A DNA stretch of 64,000 nucleotides from positions 1,922,001-1,986,000 of the forward strand of contig NZ_JAFIMU010000007.1 of assembly GCF_017302985.1 (NCBI RefSeq). Direction: 5' to 3'. Shown here piece after piece: positions 9,044-18,568 of this stretch. Position 1 is the stretch's first letter. Each line of letters starts with the position of its first letter. The notes under the pieces are model-generated. The model made no database searches and was not told where the DNA came from. It was given only the letters and a program-made list of their open reading frames with translations. The position numbers and the translations under genes are program-made. The DNA is from Corallococcus macrosporus (GTDB lineage Bacteria; Myxococcota; Myxococcia; Myxococcales; Myxococcaceae).

Positions 9044-10261
9044 TCAACACCCGCGCGGCAGGTGCACCCGGAAGGTCGTGCCCGCCTCGGCCGTGGACGC
9101 CACCTCCACCTCGCCGCCGTGCGCGCGGACGATCTGATTCACGATGAAGAGGCCCAGCCCCACGCTGCGGTGCTCGCTGCCCTCCGTGGTGCCCCGGGTC
9201 ATCGGCTCGAAGAGCACGGGCAGCAGCGCCTGCGGGATGGGCGTCCCCGCGTTCGTCACCGCCAGCATCACCTCCCGCTCGTCGCCGCGCGCCTCCACGC
9301 GGATGTGCGCGCCCGGAGCGCTGTACTGCACGGCGTTGGTGAGGAGGTTGGTCAGCACCTGCGCGATTCGGTCCGGGTCCCACTTCCCGCACCCGTTGCC
9401 CTCGCACACCAGGTCCAGCGTGCGCCCCTGCGCGGTGAGCCGCACCTCGTCCACCACCTGCTCGGCGACCTCATGCAGGTTCATGGGCTGGGGCTTCACC
9501 GGCAGGGGCATGCCCGTGCGCACGTGGGTGAAGTCCAGCAGGTCGCGGATGAGCCGGTTCGCCCGGTCCGACGAGTCCAGGATGCGCCGCAGCCCGCGCC
9601 GGGCCCGGTCATCCAGGTCGTTCCTGCGCATCAGCGTCGCCGCCGCCAGCGAGATGGCGTTGAGCGGGTTGCGCAGGTCGTGGCTGACGATGCCCATCAG
9701 CTGCTCGCGCAGGACCGACGCCTCGTGGGCCCCCAGCAGCTGCGAGTCGCGGTCGGAGAGCACCTCCTCCTGCTCCAGTTGGTGGCCCACCAGCTCCCCC
9801 AGGTGGCGGAAGATCTCCAGCGTCTCGTCGGTGAGGTCCGCGGGCCGCGAGTCCAGCGCGCACATCACGCCGAAGAAGTCCCCGTTGCGCCGGTACAGCG
9901 GCACCGCGATGTAGCTCTCCACGTTGTACATCTTCGGCGCGGGGTGGTTCTGGAAGACCGGGTCCTGGCTGGCGTGGTTCACGCGCAGCGGCCTCCCCAT
10001 GTTCCGCACGGTGTTGCAGAACGTGGTGCTGACGACCAGCGTGTCCCCGGCCTTCAGCCCGAAGCCCATCTCATCCAGCACCGCGCAGCACGTCCACGAC
10101 TCCGGCGTCACGCGCGCAACCACCGCCAGGCGCAGCCCCGTGGTCCGCGTCAGCACCCGGAGCACCGTCTTCACCGCTTCGATGCGCCCTACGGCTTCCA
10201 CATCCGCGGAGACGGAAACCGGGGGACGGATGTGGGAGTGGGCGGGCTGGGAAGGGCTCAT
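9044..10261 (-). CDS. GAF-domain sensor histidine kinase, soluble
   Basis: The 405-residue kinase has an N-terminal GAF sensor (about 20-165), a HisKA helix with His194 in VSHDLRNPLN, and a HATPase domain with the N-box NLLTNAVQYS and G2-box VGLGLFIV. There are no membrane segments, so it senses a cytoplasmic signal. The G1 region reads VTNAGTPIP, lacking the usual Asp of DxGxG; ATP binding may be altered, or the family may use another residue. The ATG at 10261 was preferred over one 48 bp upstream because it has GAGGA six bases before it. No response regulator is adjacent, so the partner is encoded elsewhere. Confidence 0.85.
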   Translation of the reverse strand: MSPSQPAHSHIRPPVSVSADVEAVGRIEAVKTVLRVLTRTTGLRLAVVARVTPESWTCCAVLDEMGFGLKAGDTLVVSTTFCNTVRNMGRPLRVNHASQDPVFQNHPAPKMYNVESYIAVPLYRRNGDFFGVMCALDSRPADLTDETLEIFRHLGELVGHQLEQEEVLSDRDSQLLGAHEASVLREQLMGIVSHDLRNPLNAISLAAATLMRRNDLDDRARRGLRRILDSSDRANRLIRDLLDFTHVRTGMPLPVKPQPMNLHEVAEQVVDEVRLTAQGRTLDLVCEGNGCGKWDPDRIAQVLTNLLTNAVQYSAPGAHIRVEARGDEREVMLAVTNAGTPIPQALLPVLFEPMTRGTTEGSEHRSVGLGLFIVNQIVRAHGGEVEVASTAEAGTTFRVHLPRGC

Positions 10262-10346
10262 GAAGTTCCTCACGGCCGAGTCTATCCAGCACGCCGGAGC
10301 GATGCTCATGGACTTCGGTCCATGGTGGCACGCGCCCGCTCGCGAA

Positions 10347-10817
10347 CTACGCCTGCCCCCCAGCCATCCGACCCTCGAGCCGCTCGATGGCCGCGCGCAC
10401 CGAGGGTGGCACCGGCACCTTCTCGTGCGTGGCGTAGCGCAGCGTCACGATGATGGAGCCGCCGCGGGTGTAGAGGACGCCGTCGTCCGCGCCCGCCACC
10501 GCGTGCTCGAAGGTGATGGAGGAATTGCCCACCCGGGTGACGCGCGCGCCCGCCACCAGGTTCACCGGGAACACCACCGGCTTGAGGTAGTCCGCGTGCG
10601 TGTTCGCCAGGATGGGGCCCACCCCGTCCGCCGTCGTCGTGTCCGCCCCCGCGCCGGACGGCCCCACCAGCCCGACGCGGGCCATGTACGCGATGCGCGC
10701 GGACTCGAACCAGGTGAACGTGCGGGCGTTGTTCACGTGCCCGTACGCGTCCATCTCGCTCCAGTGCACGGGGAAGGGCACGACCACGGGGAAGTCCTTC
10801 AGGGAAGCATTCGACAT
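10347..10817 (-). CDS. Acyl-CoA thioesterase, 4HBT hotdog fold
   Basis: The 156-residue protein has the 4-hydroxybenzoyl-CoA thioesterase signature near its N-terminus: HWSEMDAYGHVNNARTFTWF (about 18-37), with the conserved Asp-x-x-Gly-His-Val-Asn. Length and motif match YbgC/FadM-type enzymes that hydrolyse acyl-CoA to free acid and CoA in the cytoplasm. The physiological substrate is not visible. The gene is divergent from the metallophosphoesterase gene, with a 165-bp region between them. Confidence 0.85.
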   Translation of the reverse strand: MSNASLKDFPVVVPFPVHWSEMDAYGHVNNARTFTWFESARIAYMARVGLVGPSGAGADTTTADGVGPILANTHADYLKPVVFPVNLVAGARVTRVGNSSITFEHAVAGADDGVLYTRGGSIIVTLRYATHEKVPVPPSVRAAIERLEGRMAGGQA

Positions 10818-10982
10818 GTCCCCAGGCTCTCAAGGACCGTCCCGCCAGGGAACGGAAACCACGCCTGCCTGCCCTCCAGGAGCCCGGGGCAGACATGCTA
10901 AGCCAGGGGTCCATGGCTCTCCGGTCCACGCTGGCGCCGCCCGCCTTCCCGTCCCTTCCCTCCGCCGTCCGGGGTCCTCGCG

Positions 10983-12815
10983 ATGGCCGGTGAGCCCGTG
11001 CGTCCGGACGGGGACCGCCGCTACGACCCGCCCGCGCCCTGGGAGGAGCAGGGCCCCACGCCTCCGCCGCACATCGTGCGCGAGCGCGGCAGCGCCACCG
11101 CCACCAAGCCGCAGAAGCACGCGGACATGGTGCGCTGGCTGCACCCCACGCAGGTGCTGCGCACGGGGCTGGACGCGGTGGTGGCCACGGTGTTCGGCGC
11201 GCGAGCGGACCACCGGCTCATCGAGGCGGTGGTGCGTCCGCAGCAGCCCTACTTCGACTACTCGCAGGAGACGGGCGCGGACGGGGACTTCTGGCTCGAC
11301 TACGTCTCCGACATCGGCGACGGCTGGGACTCCACGTACGCGGTGGCGCGCCTGCTGGCGCTGCCGGAGCTGCGGCTGCCGGAGGAGGACGGCAAGACGG
11401 CCCACGTCACGCCGCGAGGCCGCGTGCTGGTGTTCGGCGGCGACGAGGTCTACCCGGGCGCCAGCCGCGAGACGTACGAGGAGCGCACGGTGCAGCCCTA
11501 CGAGGCCGCCATGCGCCGCTCGCAGGCGCCCCACCCGGACCTGTTCGTCATCCCGGGCAACCACGACTGGTACGACGGCCTGTCCGCGTTCATGCGGCTG
11601 TTCTGCGCGCAGCGCTGGGTGGCCGGACGCCGCACGAAGCAGAGCCGCAGCTACTTCGCGCTGAAGCTGCCGAAGAACTGGTGGCTCATCGGCACGGACG
11701 TGCAGCTCAACAGCGACATCGACGTGCCGCAGGTGGAGTACTTCCGCCAGGTGGCCGAGCAGATGGGCCCCGACGACCGCGTCATCCTCTGCAACGCGGA
11801 GCCCGCGTGGGTGCTGGCGGCCGCGGCCCGGCGCGCCAAGGGCAGCTACCTGGAGAACAACCTGGAGTACCTGGAGGAGAAGGTGCTCGGGCGTCGCATC
11901 GCCGTGTTCCTCGCGGGCGACCTGCACCACTACCGCCGTCACGAGGACGACACCGGCCAGCACCGCATCACCGCGGGCGGCGGCGGCGCCTTCATGCACC
12001 CCACGCACGCGCCCGCGGCGCCCGTGCTGCGCGACGGCTCCACGCTGCGCAAGAGCTTCCCGGACGAGGCCACGTCGCGGAAGCTCGCGCGCAAGAACCT
12101 GTTCCTCATCCGCTACAGCCCGCTGTTCGGGCTCATCACCGGCCTGTGGTACCTGCTGCTCGCGCTGGCGGCCTACGCGGAGGTGGGCTCGCTGGGCATC
12201 TCCCGCCTGCCCGAGGTGGTGACGGCGGTGGCCAACAGCATGGTCAACCGGCCCTGGACGCTCATCCTCGGGATGGTGACGGTGGGCGGACTCGCGGGGC
12301 TGGCGGACGCGGCGCTGGGGAAGTGGCGCGCGCTGCTGGGCAGCCTGCACGGCGTGGCGCACATCGTGGCGGCGTTCTTCGTCGCCTGGGGAGGCACGTA
12401 CCTCACGGTGAGCAAGCTGGGCGTGTGTCCGGTGCTGACGCCGGATGGCGCGCACTGCGCGGACGGCTGGCTGCACCTGGCGGGCAAGTTCTTCTTCTCC
12501 TGCGCGTTCACCTTCGTGGGCGGCTTCCTCGTGGGCCCGTTCATCACGGGCCTGTACCTCTGGCTGAGCGTGAACTTCTTCGGCGCGCACTCCAACGAGG
12601 CCTTCGGGTCGCTCGCGCTGCCGGACTGGAAGAACTTCCTGCGCATGCGCATCGGGAAGGACGGGGCGCTGACCATCTACCCCGTGGGCCTGGAGCGCGT
12701 GCCGCGCAAGTGGAAGCCCACCGGCGCGGGCCCCATGTCGCCCGCGTTCGACCCGGACGACCCGAACGCCACCGAGCCGTTCCTCATCGAGCCGCCCATC
12801 CGCGTCTGCCGCTGA
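10983..12815 (+). CDS. Membrane-anchored metallophosphoesterase
   Basis: The 610-residue protein has a calcineurin-like phosphoesterase domain (about 100-360). Its metal-binding motifs are SDIGDGWDST, FGGDEVYPGAS, PGNHDWYDGL and a late GDLHHYRRH. After about residue 380 there are four or five hydrophobic segments (near 385-405, 428-450, 460-480, 500-535), so the catalytic domain is tethered at the inner membrane, probably on the cytoplasmic side because there is no signal peptide. The substrate is unknown. The stop lies 2 bp from the convergent DUF4032 gene. Confidence 0.85.
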   Translation: MAGEPVRPDGDRRYDPPAPWEEQGPTPPPHIVRERGSATATKPQKHADMVRWLHPTQVLRTGLDAVVATVFGARADHRLIEAVVRPQQPYFDYSQETGADGDFWLDYVSDIGDGWDSTYAVARLLALPELRLPEEDGKTAHVTPRGRVLVFGGDEVYPGASRETYEERTVQPYEAAMRRSQAPHPDLFVIPGNHDWYDGLSAFMRLFCAQRWVAGRRTKQSRSYFALKLPKNWWLIGTDVQLNSDIDVPQVEYFRQVAEQMGPDDRVILCNAEPAWVLAAAARRAKGSYLENNLEYLEEKVLGRRIAVFLAGDLHHYRRHEDDTGQHRITAGGGGAFMHPTHAPAAPVLRDGSTLRKSFPDEATSRKLARKNLFLIRYSPLFGLITGLWYLLLALAAYAEVGSLGISRLPEVVTAVANSMVNRPWTLILGMVTVGGLAGLADAALGKWRALLGSLHGVAHIVAAFFVAWGGTYLTVSKLGVCPVLTPDGAHCADGWLHLAGKFFFSCAFTFVGGFLVGPFITGLYLWLSVNFFGAHSNEAFGSLALPDWKNFLRMRIGKDGALTIYPVGLERVPRKWKPTGAGPMSPAFDPDDPNATEPFLIEPPIRVCR

Positions 12816-12817
12816 CG

Positions 12818-14107
12818 CTACCCCTCCGAGCCGGTGACGCGCGACGCGTCCTGCAGGAGCGGCGCGATGCCGGGCTGCTTGCGCGTGAGCGTCACGTAGC
12901 CCTGGAGCGCCGCGTCCAGGCCCACGTCGCGCTTGGCGCGCTCGGACAGGAACCACTTGTGCTCCAGCACCTGGCAGTAGAGCTCCGCGGTGTCCGCCGC
13001 GCGGCCCAGTTCCTTCTGAAGGCGTGACAGCGTGGGGTGGTAGCGCTCGTCCAGCCAGCGGAACGCGGCCACGCTCAGGGGCACGCTGCGGTCCAGCTTG
13101 CGCGTGAGCGTGGCCTTCATCTCCTGCATCTCGTTGAGCAGCAGGCTCGCCTGGCGCTCCTCCGCGACGATGCCGGTAAGCGAGTGCAGCTGGTGCCGGT
13201 GGTACTCGCGGTCCGTGACGATGGTGCGCATGCGCAGCTGGCTGCCCTGCCCGCTCGCCAGCAGCTCCACCTCGCCCACGGAGAAGCCCAGGTCGTTGAG
13301 CGTGCGGATCCGCTCGTGGATGCGGTAGCTCTCGTGCGGCTGGAGGATGAGCTCGCGATTGATTTCGGCCCACAGCCGCTCGTAGCGCTGGCGGATGCTG
13401 GCCGCCGTCTCCTGCCAGGCCTCCAGCTCCTGCGGCAGCTCCTCCGCCAGCTCCACGCGCGCGGCCAGGTCCGCCAGGCCCCCGGCGACGTTCTCCTCCA
13501 TGATTTGAAGGTCCATCTCCCGCTGGCCGGCGGAGAGCTGCTCGTGCAGCTCGGACGTCTCCGCGTCCACCGCGTACGCCTGCAATTCGCCCGCGTCGCG
13601 GCGGAAGAGCACGTTGGAGAGCGAGCAGTCTCCCCAGAAGAATCCGCCCAGGTGCAGCCGCACCAGCAGGCCCGCCATCGCGTCCAGCAGCCGCGACCGG
13701 TAGCGCTCCAGTCCCTGGTGCATGAACAGCGCGCGGTACGGCAGCGACGAGGCGAGGTATTGGGTGATCAGCAGCCCGGGCCGGTCGCCTGGCGCGGACT
13801 CCAGCCCTTCTTCCGTCTGGACCGCCAGGCCCACGGGACACACCGACGGCAGGCGGCGGTCCTCCAGGCCGCGCAAGAGGTCGTACTCGCGCTGCGCCAC
13901 GCGCACGGGCGTCTCCTTGAAGGCGTAGATGGTGGCGCCGTAGCTGACGAAGACGACGACGTGCCGGGACAGGCCGCGCGGCACCTCCACCACGCGCGGT
14001 GAACGCTCCGTCCACGCCTCCAGCGGCAGCTCCCACGGAAGGTCGAGGAAGTCCGGGTGCTCCTGCCGGATATGCAGGGAATGGAGGCGGCGCGCGGGGT
14101 GGGACAT
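12818..14107 (-). CDS. DUF4032 protein with kinase-like core
   Basis: This 429-residue protein matches the DUF4032 family by overall pattern. An N-terminal lobe contains IYAFKETPVRVAQREYDLLR (a kinase-like Lys and helix C). The catalytic-loop equivalent is FFWGDCSLSNVLF, with the metal site in YAVDAETSE. It resembles lipopolysaccharide- or aminoglycoside-type small-molecule kinases; activity is unproven. The C-terminal half is helical. The start is uncertain: ATG 14107 (MSHPARRLHS) was chosen, an upstream ATG at 14146 would add 13 residues, and neither has a clear ribosome-binding site. Confidence 0.75.
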   Translation of the reverse strand: MSHPARRLHSLHIRQEHPDFLDLPWELPLEAWTERSPRVVEVPRGLSRHVVVFVSYGATIYAFKETPVRVAQREYDLLRGLEDRRLPSVCPVGLAVQTEEGLESAPGDRPGLLITQYLASSLPYRALFMHQGLERYRSRLLDAMAGLLVRLHLGGFFWGDCSLSNVLFRRDAGELQAYAVDAETSELHEQLSAGQREMDLQIMEENVAGGLADLAARVELAEELPQELEAWQETAASIRQRYERLWAEINRELILQPHESYRIHERIRTLNDLGFSVGEVELLASGQGSQLRMRTIVTDREYHRHQLHSLTGIVAEERQASLLLNEMQEMKATLTRKLDRSVPLSVAAFRWLDERYHPTLSRLQKELGRAADTAELYCQVLEHKWFLSERAKRDVGLDAALQGYVTLTRKQPGIAPLLQDASRVTGSEG

Positions 14108-14197
14108 GGCGGCCACGAGCCTAGCGTCCGGGTGAGCGCGCGGCATCCGGGGCCCGCGCTGGCCCGCGTGGAACGTTCGCTGTTAGAGGGAGAAGCC

Positions 14198-15862
14198 ATG
14201 CGCCCCCTCCGCGGACTCTCCCTCTGTGGCGCGGCCCTGCTGTCGGCCTGCGCCGGTTCCCCGCCTTCGACGCCCGTCACCCCGCCCGCGTCCGGAAACA
14301 TCACGCTCGCCGCGCCCGCGGGAGACGCGTGGTACCGGGGCGCGGTGTTCTATGAGGTGTTCGTGCGCAGCTTCCAGGACTCCAACGGCGACGGCGTGGG
14401 GGACCTGCCGGGGCTCATCTCGCGGCTGGACTACCTGAACGACGGCAACCCCGCGACGACGGACGACCTGGGCGTGGACGCGCTGTGGCTGATGCCGGTG
14501 TTCGCGTCGCCCAGCTATCACGGCTACGACGTGACGGACTACGAGCGCATCCAGACGGCGTACGGCTCGCTGGAGGACCTGCAGCGGCTGTGTGACGAGG
14601 CGCACCGCCGGGGCATGCGCGTCATCCTCGACTTCGTCATCAACCACACCAGCTCGCAGCATCCATGGTTCGTGGACTCGGCGTCCTCGGCGCGGTCGGC
14701 GAAGCGGGACTGGTATCAGTGGCGTGCGAACAACCCGGGCTGGGCGCAGCCGTGGGACATCTACTCGCAGACCAACACGTGGCATCAGCAGGACACCGGC
14801 TGGTACTACGGCGCCTTCTGGGGCGGCATGCCGGACCTGAACCTCCAGACGCCCGCGGTCCGCGAGGAGATGAAGCGCCTGGCGACGCTGTGGCTCCAGC
14901 GCGGCGTGGACGGCTTCCGGCTGGACGCCGCGCGCTACCTCATCGAGACGGGCAGCGGCGCGGGGCAGGCGGACACGCCGGAGACGCACGCGTTCTGGAA
15001 GGAGTTCTCCGCGCACGTGCGCTCGGTGAAGCCGGACGCGGTGCTGGTGGGTGAGAACTGGAGCGAGACGCCGTCGGTGGGGAAGTACTACGGCTCCACG
15101 GCGACGGTGCCGGGCGGGGACGAGCTGCCGCTCAACTTCAACTTCCCCATGTCCGCGCGAGTGATTGAAGGCATCAACGGGGGCAACGCCGGGGGCGTGG
15201 CGGCGAAGCTGCTGGAGATGAAGAACAATTACCCGGCGGGCGTGGCGGACGCGCCGTTCCTGACCAACCACGACATGGTGCGGCTGGCGACGCAGTTCAC
15301 GAACGACGGGGCGAAGCTGGGGCTCGCGGCGTCGGTGTTGCTGACGCTGCCGGGAGCCCCGTTCCTCTACTACGGCGAGGAGGTGGGCCTGGGGAACGGC
15401 AACGCCAACAACGACGAGTCCAAGCGCACGCCGATGCCCTGGACGGCCGCGGCGGGCGGAGGCTTCACGACGGGCTCACCGTGGTACGCGTTCTCCAGCG
15501 GCCGGGAGACGGCGAACGTGGAGGCGCAGCGGAACAACCCGGGGTCGCTGCTGTCGCGTTACCGGGCGCTCATCCACGCGCGCCAAGGCTCGGAGGCGCT
15601 GCGCAACGGAGGCCTGCGACTGTTCACGCCGACGACGGGCGTGTCGCGCTCGCTGGCGTTCGTGAGGACGCTGGGAGACGAGCAGGTGCTGGTGGTCCAC
15701 AACTTCTCCACCGCGCAGGAGTCGGTGGGCCCGTTCGACGTGGAGGCCACGACGGCGGAGCCGCTGTTCCTGGACAACGGCGTGACGCCGCTCACCGGCG
15801 GCACGGGAGCGTGGAAGACGAGCGTGCCAGCGCGCGGCACGGGCATCTGGCGGCTGCGCTAG
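14198..15862 (+). CDS. Alpha-amylase family (GH13) lipoprotein
   Basis: The 554-residue protein begins with a lipoprotein signal peptide (lipobox LSAC, Cys18). It continues as a complete GH13 barrel that starts at [20 protein letters not shown]. The catalytic residues are Asp243 (GFRLDAAR), Glu286 (GENW) and Asp359 (TNHD). It probably hydrolyses alpha-1,4-glucans or maltodextrins at the cell envelope; oligo-1,6-glucosidase or trehalose-type specificities cannot be ruled out. The ribosome-binding site is AGAGGGAG at 14185-14192. The gene is divergent from the DUF4032 gene and overlaps the convergent immunity gene by 4 bp. It lies 3-4 kb from the starch locus, with which it may cooperate. Confidence 0.9.
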   Translation: MRPLRGLSLCGAALLSACAGSPPSTPVTPPASGNITLAAPAGDAWYRGAVFYEVFVRSFQDSNGDGVGDLPGLISRLDYLNDGNPATTDDLGVDALWLMPVFASPSYHGYDVTDYERIQTAYGSLEDLQRLCDEAHRRGMRVILDFVINHTSSQHPWFVDSASSARSAKRDWYQWRANNPGWAQPWDIYSQTNTWHQQDTGWYYGAFWGGMPDLNLQTPAVREEMKRLATLWLQRGVDGFRLDAARYLIETGSGAGQADTPETHAFWKEFSAHVRSVKPDAVLVGENWSETPSVGKYYGSTATVPGGDELPLNFNFPMSARVIEGINGGNAGGVAAKLLEMKNNYPAGVADAPFLTNHDMVRLATQFTNDGAKLGLAASVLLTLPGAPFLYYGEEVGLGNGNANNDESKRTPMPWTAAAGGGFTTGSPWYAFSSGRETANVEAQRNNPGSLLSRYRALIHARQGSEALRNGGLRLFTPTTGVSRSLAFVRTLGDEQVLVVHNFSTAQESVGPFDVEATTAEPLFLDNGVTPLTGGTGAWKTSVPARGTGIWRLR

Positions 15863-17109
15863 CTGACGACAGGTTGGCGCCACGAACGGGAGAGGTGCCC
15901 CTCTCCCGCGTCCTTGAAGCGGCGGATGAGCTCCGCCGCCGCGCCCTTGCCCTGACGGAGCAGCCATTGCAGCTCCGCGGGCATCAGCGCCTTCACGGTG
16001 AGCAGCCGGACCTCGCCCCCGGGAATCGAGAAGCGCGAGGGCAGTGAGTCCGTCTCCATGCCAATGAGCACGGCCACGCGGCCCTCGGGAGTGACGAGGG
16101 TTTCAGGCATGCCCACGCCATCCACCTCCATGGACAGCGTGCCCTTGGACAGGGTGACGCGGAGCTTCTCGAACTCAGCGACCTCGTAGGCGACACGTTC
16201 GAGCAGGTGCACCGGCCAGCTCTTCCACACCTCTCCCAGAGGCTCCGGAGTCTCGATGGCGAGCTCCAGTCCGAAGCCCGCGGTAGGCCGGTCGAGGATG
16301 TCGTTGAACGGGTCGGACAGGCCGTCGGTGACGATGAGCATGTGGCCGTCAGGACGTTGCATGGCGGTCCAGTTCTGTCTCTCACCGGGCCACGGGCCGC
16401 CCACGACGGGAGGAATGTAGAAGTCGTCCGACATGTCGCCGAGTTCGCGCCACACGGCCGCACGAGCCAATCGAGCCTGGTGCCACAACTCGGCGCGCAT
16501 CCTTGTCTCCGCTCGGCGAACAGGGTCGAACGTCGGCGGCCCCGTGACCGCTTCGAACTTCGCGCCTGTGATGCCCGCGCGCTCCATCGCGTCCTTGATG
16601 TCCTCGGAGACGATGAGCGAGCCCTTCCACTCCGACGGACGAAACACCTTGGCGTCGCCTACCTTCGACGGGTCGATGCGCATGCCTGAAATGGAGAAGA
16701 GCTTCCCAACCTTTTCAGGAAGCCCATCCTCCTCGGTCCAGTAGTCCACCTCAGCGGAAGCCTCGGTATCGATGCATGGAAAGGTGCGGAGGGCATTGAG
16801 GATGAAGTACGGCCCCGCGTGGGAATCAACCTCGACGGGAATCAACTCCACGTCACCTGGAGCCAGTTCCTGGAAGACGGTGGCCAGCTTCGCACTGACA
16901 ACCGGGGTACCGAACGCGGCATGGGAGTAGTCATGCGCCTCTCCCTCCACACTTAGCGGGAGCCTGATCAGCCCCTTGAAGTGGGCAGGCTCGCCCACAC
17001 TGAATTGCCAGGGGTCCTCGAGCTCTCTTCTCCGAGCATCAAGCGGATGCCCCAAGCACCAGAATCCTTCTGCGACACGCTCGTAGAGGTCAAAGTAGTG
17101 CGTCGGCAT
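15859..17109 (-). CDS. Composite immunity protein: Imm11 (DUF1629) plus SUFU-like domain
   Basis: The 416-residue cytoplasmic protein lies 16 bp downstream of a lipoprotein nuclease toxin, on the same strand. Residues 1-190 show the Imm11/DUF1629 pattern, notably DAKVFRPSEWKGSLIVSEDI and an AGITGAKFEAV ending. Residues 225-416 look like a SUFU-family immunity domain (WPGERQNWTAMQRPDGHMLI). Both families are known as immunity modules of bacterial polymorphic toxin systems. The likely role is to neutralise the neighbouring AHH nuclease inside the cell; the second domain may protect against a different toxin. The base composition of the 5' part of the gene is lower in G+C than its surroundings. 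Confidence 0.75.
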   Translation of the reverse strand: MPTHYFDLYERVAEGFWCLGHPLDARRRELEDPWQFSVGEPAHFKGLIRLPLSVEGEAHDYSHAAFGTPVVSAKLATVFQELAPGDVELIPVEVDSHAGPYFILNALRTFPCIDTEASAEVDYWTEEDGLPEKVGKLFSISGMRIDPSKVGDAKVFRPSEWKGSLIVSEDIKDAMERAGITGAKFEAVTGPPTFDPVRRAETRMRAELWHQARLARAAVWRELGDMSDDFYIPPVVGGPWPGERQNWTAMQRPDGHMLIVTDGLSDPFNDILDRPTAGFGLELAIETPEPLGEVWKSWPVHLLERVAYEVAEFEKLRVTLSKGTLSMEVDGVGMPETLVTPEGRVAVLIGMETDSLPSRFSIPGGEVRLLTVKALMPAELQWLLRQGKGAAAELIRRFKDAGEGHLSRSWRQPVVS

Positions 17110-17125
17110 GGGCGGAGTTCCTATG

Positions 17126-18487
17126 TCACTCCAGGCCAGTGACCCATCGATTCAAGTCCGTCCCTTCCGTTTGAATCTGGTTTGCGAGCCTGCGCAGTAC
17201 TTTCGTCAAAGCAACACGGCAGTCCTGCATTGTCCTGCATTTTTCCGTCGCGTCCCGCAGAGCAGTGAAGACCCTCTGGTGGTACGCCTCAGGATGTGGA
17301 CCTCGATGTCCCGGCACACTCACTTTATTCGCGGCATCGTCGAGTGACATCCCCGCCTTATCGAAGATTTCTTGGAACTTTGGCGACCACGGGCCGCCTC
17401 GGTTTGTGGCGTTCCAGAACTTGTTGGATGCGATGTGGTGCTCCTGCCCCTTTGCATCCACGCCCGTCGCGACAGGGCCCTTGTCGTCCCGCGCGGACAT
17501 GGATACAGCGTTCGGCGCCAGCACCAGGGTGATGACGCCCTCGGAGGACACGGCCGCGGACTCCACCTGCGCAGCCGCGCCCAGCCGGACACCCGCGGAC
17601 TCCGCGGCCACCAGCGCGGCCTGTCCTGAGCCCGGGAGCGTGGCGACCTTCGCCGCGAACGTCTCCGCCGTGCTGCCCACCGCAGCGAGCGCCAACATCA
17701 CGAACGCCCGCGCCGCGTTCTGCCCCATCACCTCGCCGTACTCCTCTCCCGCGTCGCGAAGCTCATCGAACGTCCGGGCCATCCGCGCCTGTTCGGACAG
17801 CTCGATCCACCCCTGGATGAGGTTCCACACCGTGTCGATGCCCAGGTAGGCGATGAGCGCCACGGTCATCGCCGCCGCGAGTCCCTTCGACACGGGCTCC
17901 GGCATCAACCACAGCGCCAGGTACACCGTGCCCGTCGCGACGAGGGTCGTGAGCACCGCCCGCGGATCTGTCATCCCCACCAGCGCTTCCGACGTCTCGT
18001 CCCACACCGAGTCCAGCGCGATGGCGAACGCCAGCGAGCGCCGCCCGTCCTCGTCCAGAACAGACCCGGCCTCCAGCAACTGGAGACAATCGCCCGGTGT
18101 CTGCTTGCGCTGGCACCAACGCCCGTAGGCGCTCGCCAGCTCCCGGTCCGGGTCCTCCACCCGCAGCCGCGCACGCGGGGGCTCATCCACGGAGAGCAGC
18201 CCCAGGCGCCCGCGCACGTGGGCATACGCCTTCGTGGAGAACGCGCCCGCGAACCGCCGGTACGCCTCCTCGCGAGGACGCGGGGACACCGGCGCGTCCT
18301 CCACCAGCGTCCGCACCGCCTCCGTGAACGCGTCCTCATCCAGCGGCTCGGGTTCCACCTCCGCCCGAGGCACATGGACAACCGGCGCCCCACGTCCCGT
18401 CTTCAGCCGGACGCCGCGCGCCGCTGAACATCCCGTGCCCAGCAGCAACAGCAGCACCGCGACCGCCCAGCTCCGGCACGAGGACAT
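17126..18487 (-). CDS. SitA-like lipoprotein toxin with C-terminal AHH nuclease domain
   Basis: This 453-residue protein starts with a lipoprotein signal (Leu-run, then GTGC with Cys20). A helical region of about 300 residues follows, with two hydrophobic segments (TLVATGTVYLALWLMP and KGLAAAMTVALIAYLGI). It ends in an HNH/EndoVII-type AHH domain: His350-His351 in QEHHIASNK, then VPGHRGPHPEAYHQRV. This layout is that of the SitA toxins of Myxococcus xanthus. Those are lipoproteins passed between kin by outer-membrane exchange, whose variable C-terminus kills recipients lacking the cognate immunity. The start at 18487 is supported by GGAGG six bases upstream. An Imm11-type immunity gene follows. 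No SitB-like helper is next to it. The last ~300 bp are about 57% G+C versus about 70% in the body. Confidence 0.75.
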   Translation of the reverse strand: MSSCRSWAVAVLLLLLGTGCSAARGVRLKTGRGAPVVHVPRAEVEPEPLDEDAFTEAVRTLVEDAPVSPRPREEAYRRFAGAFSTKAYAHVRGRLGLLSVDEPPRARLRVEDPDRELASAYGRWCQRKQTPGDCLQLLEAGSVLDEDGRRSLAFAIALDSVWDETSEALVGMTDPRAVLTTLVATGTVYLALWLMPEPVSKGLAAAMTVALIAYLGIDTVWNLIQGWIELSEQARMARTFDELRDAGEEYGEVMGQNAARAFVMLALAAVGSTAETFAAKVATLPGSGQAALVAAESAGVRLGAAAQVESAAVSSEGVITLVLAPNAVSMSARDDKGPVATGVDAKGQEHHIASNKFWNATNRGGPWSPKFQEIFDKAGMSLDDAANKVSVPGHRGPHPEAYHQRVFTALRDATEKCRTMQDCRVALTKVLRRLANQIQTEGTDLNRWVTGLE

Positions 18488-18568
18488 GGCTGCCTCCAGG
18501 GCATCCATCCTCGGCCGCGCGGGCTCACCTCAACCAGGACCTCCCGCGAGCCCCACGGGAGCCCTCCA

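Noticed and set aside
10830-14036. Minus-strand open frame of about 1070 codons over the metallophosphoesterase
   Set aside because: Shadow of two real genes on different frames; the sequence is low-complexity.
17140-17160. Sequence resembling a tRNA T-arm (CGATTCAAGTCCG)
   Set aside because: It lies inside the toxin gene and no acceptor or anticodon arms can be built around it.
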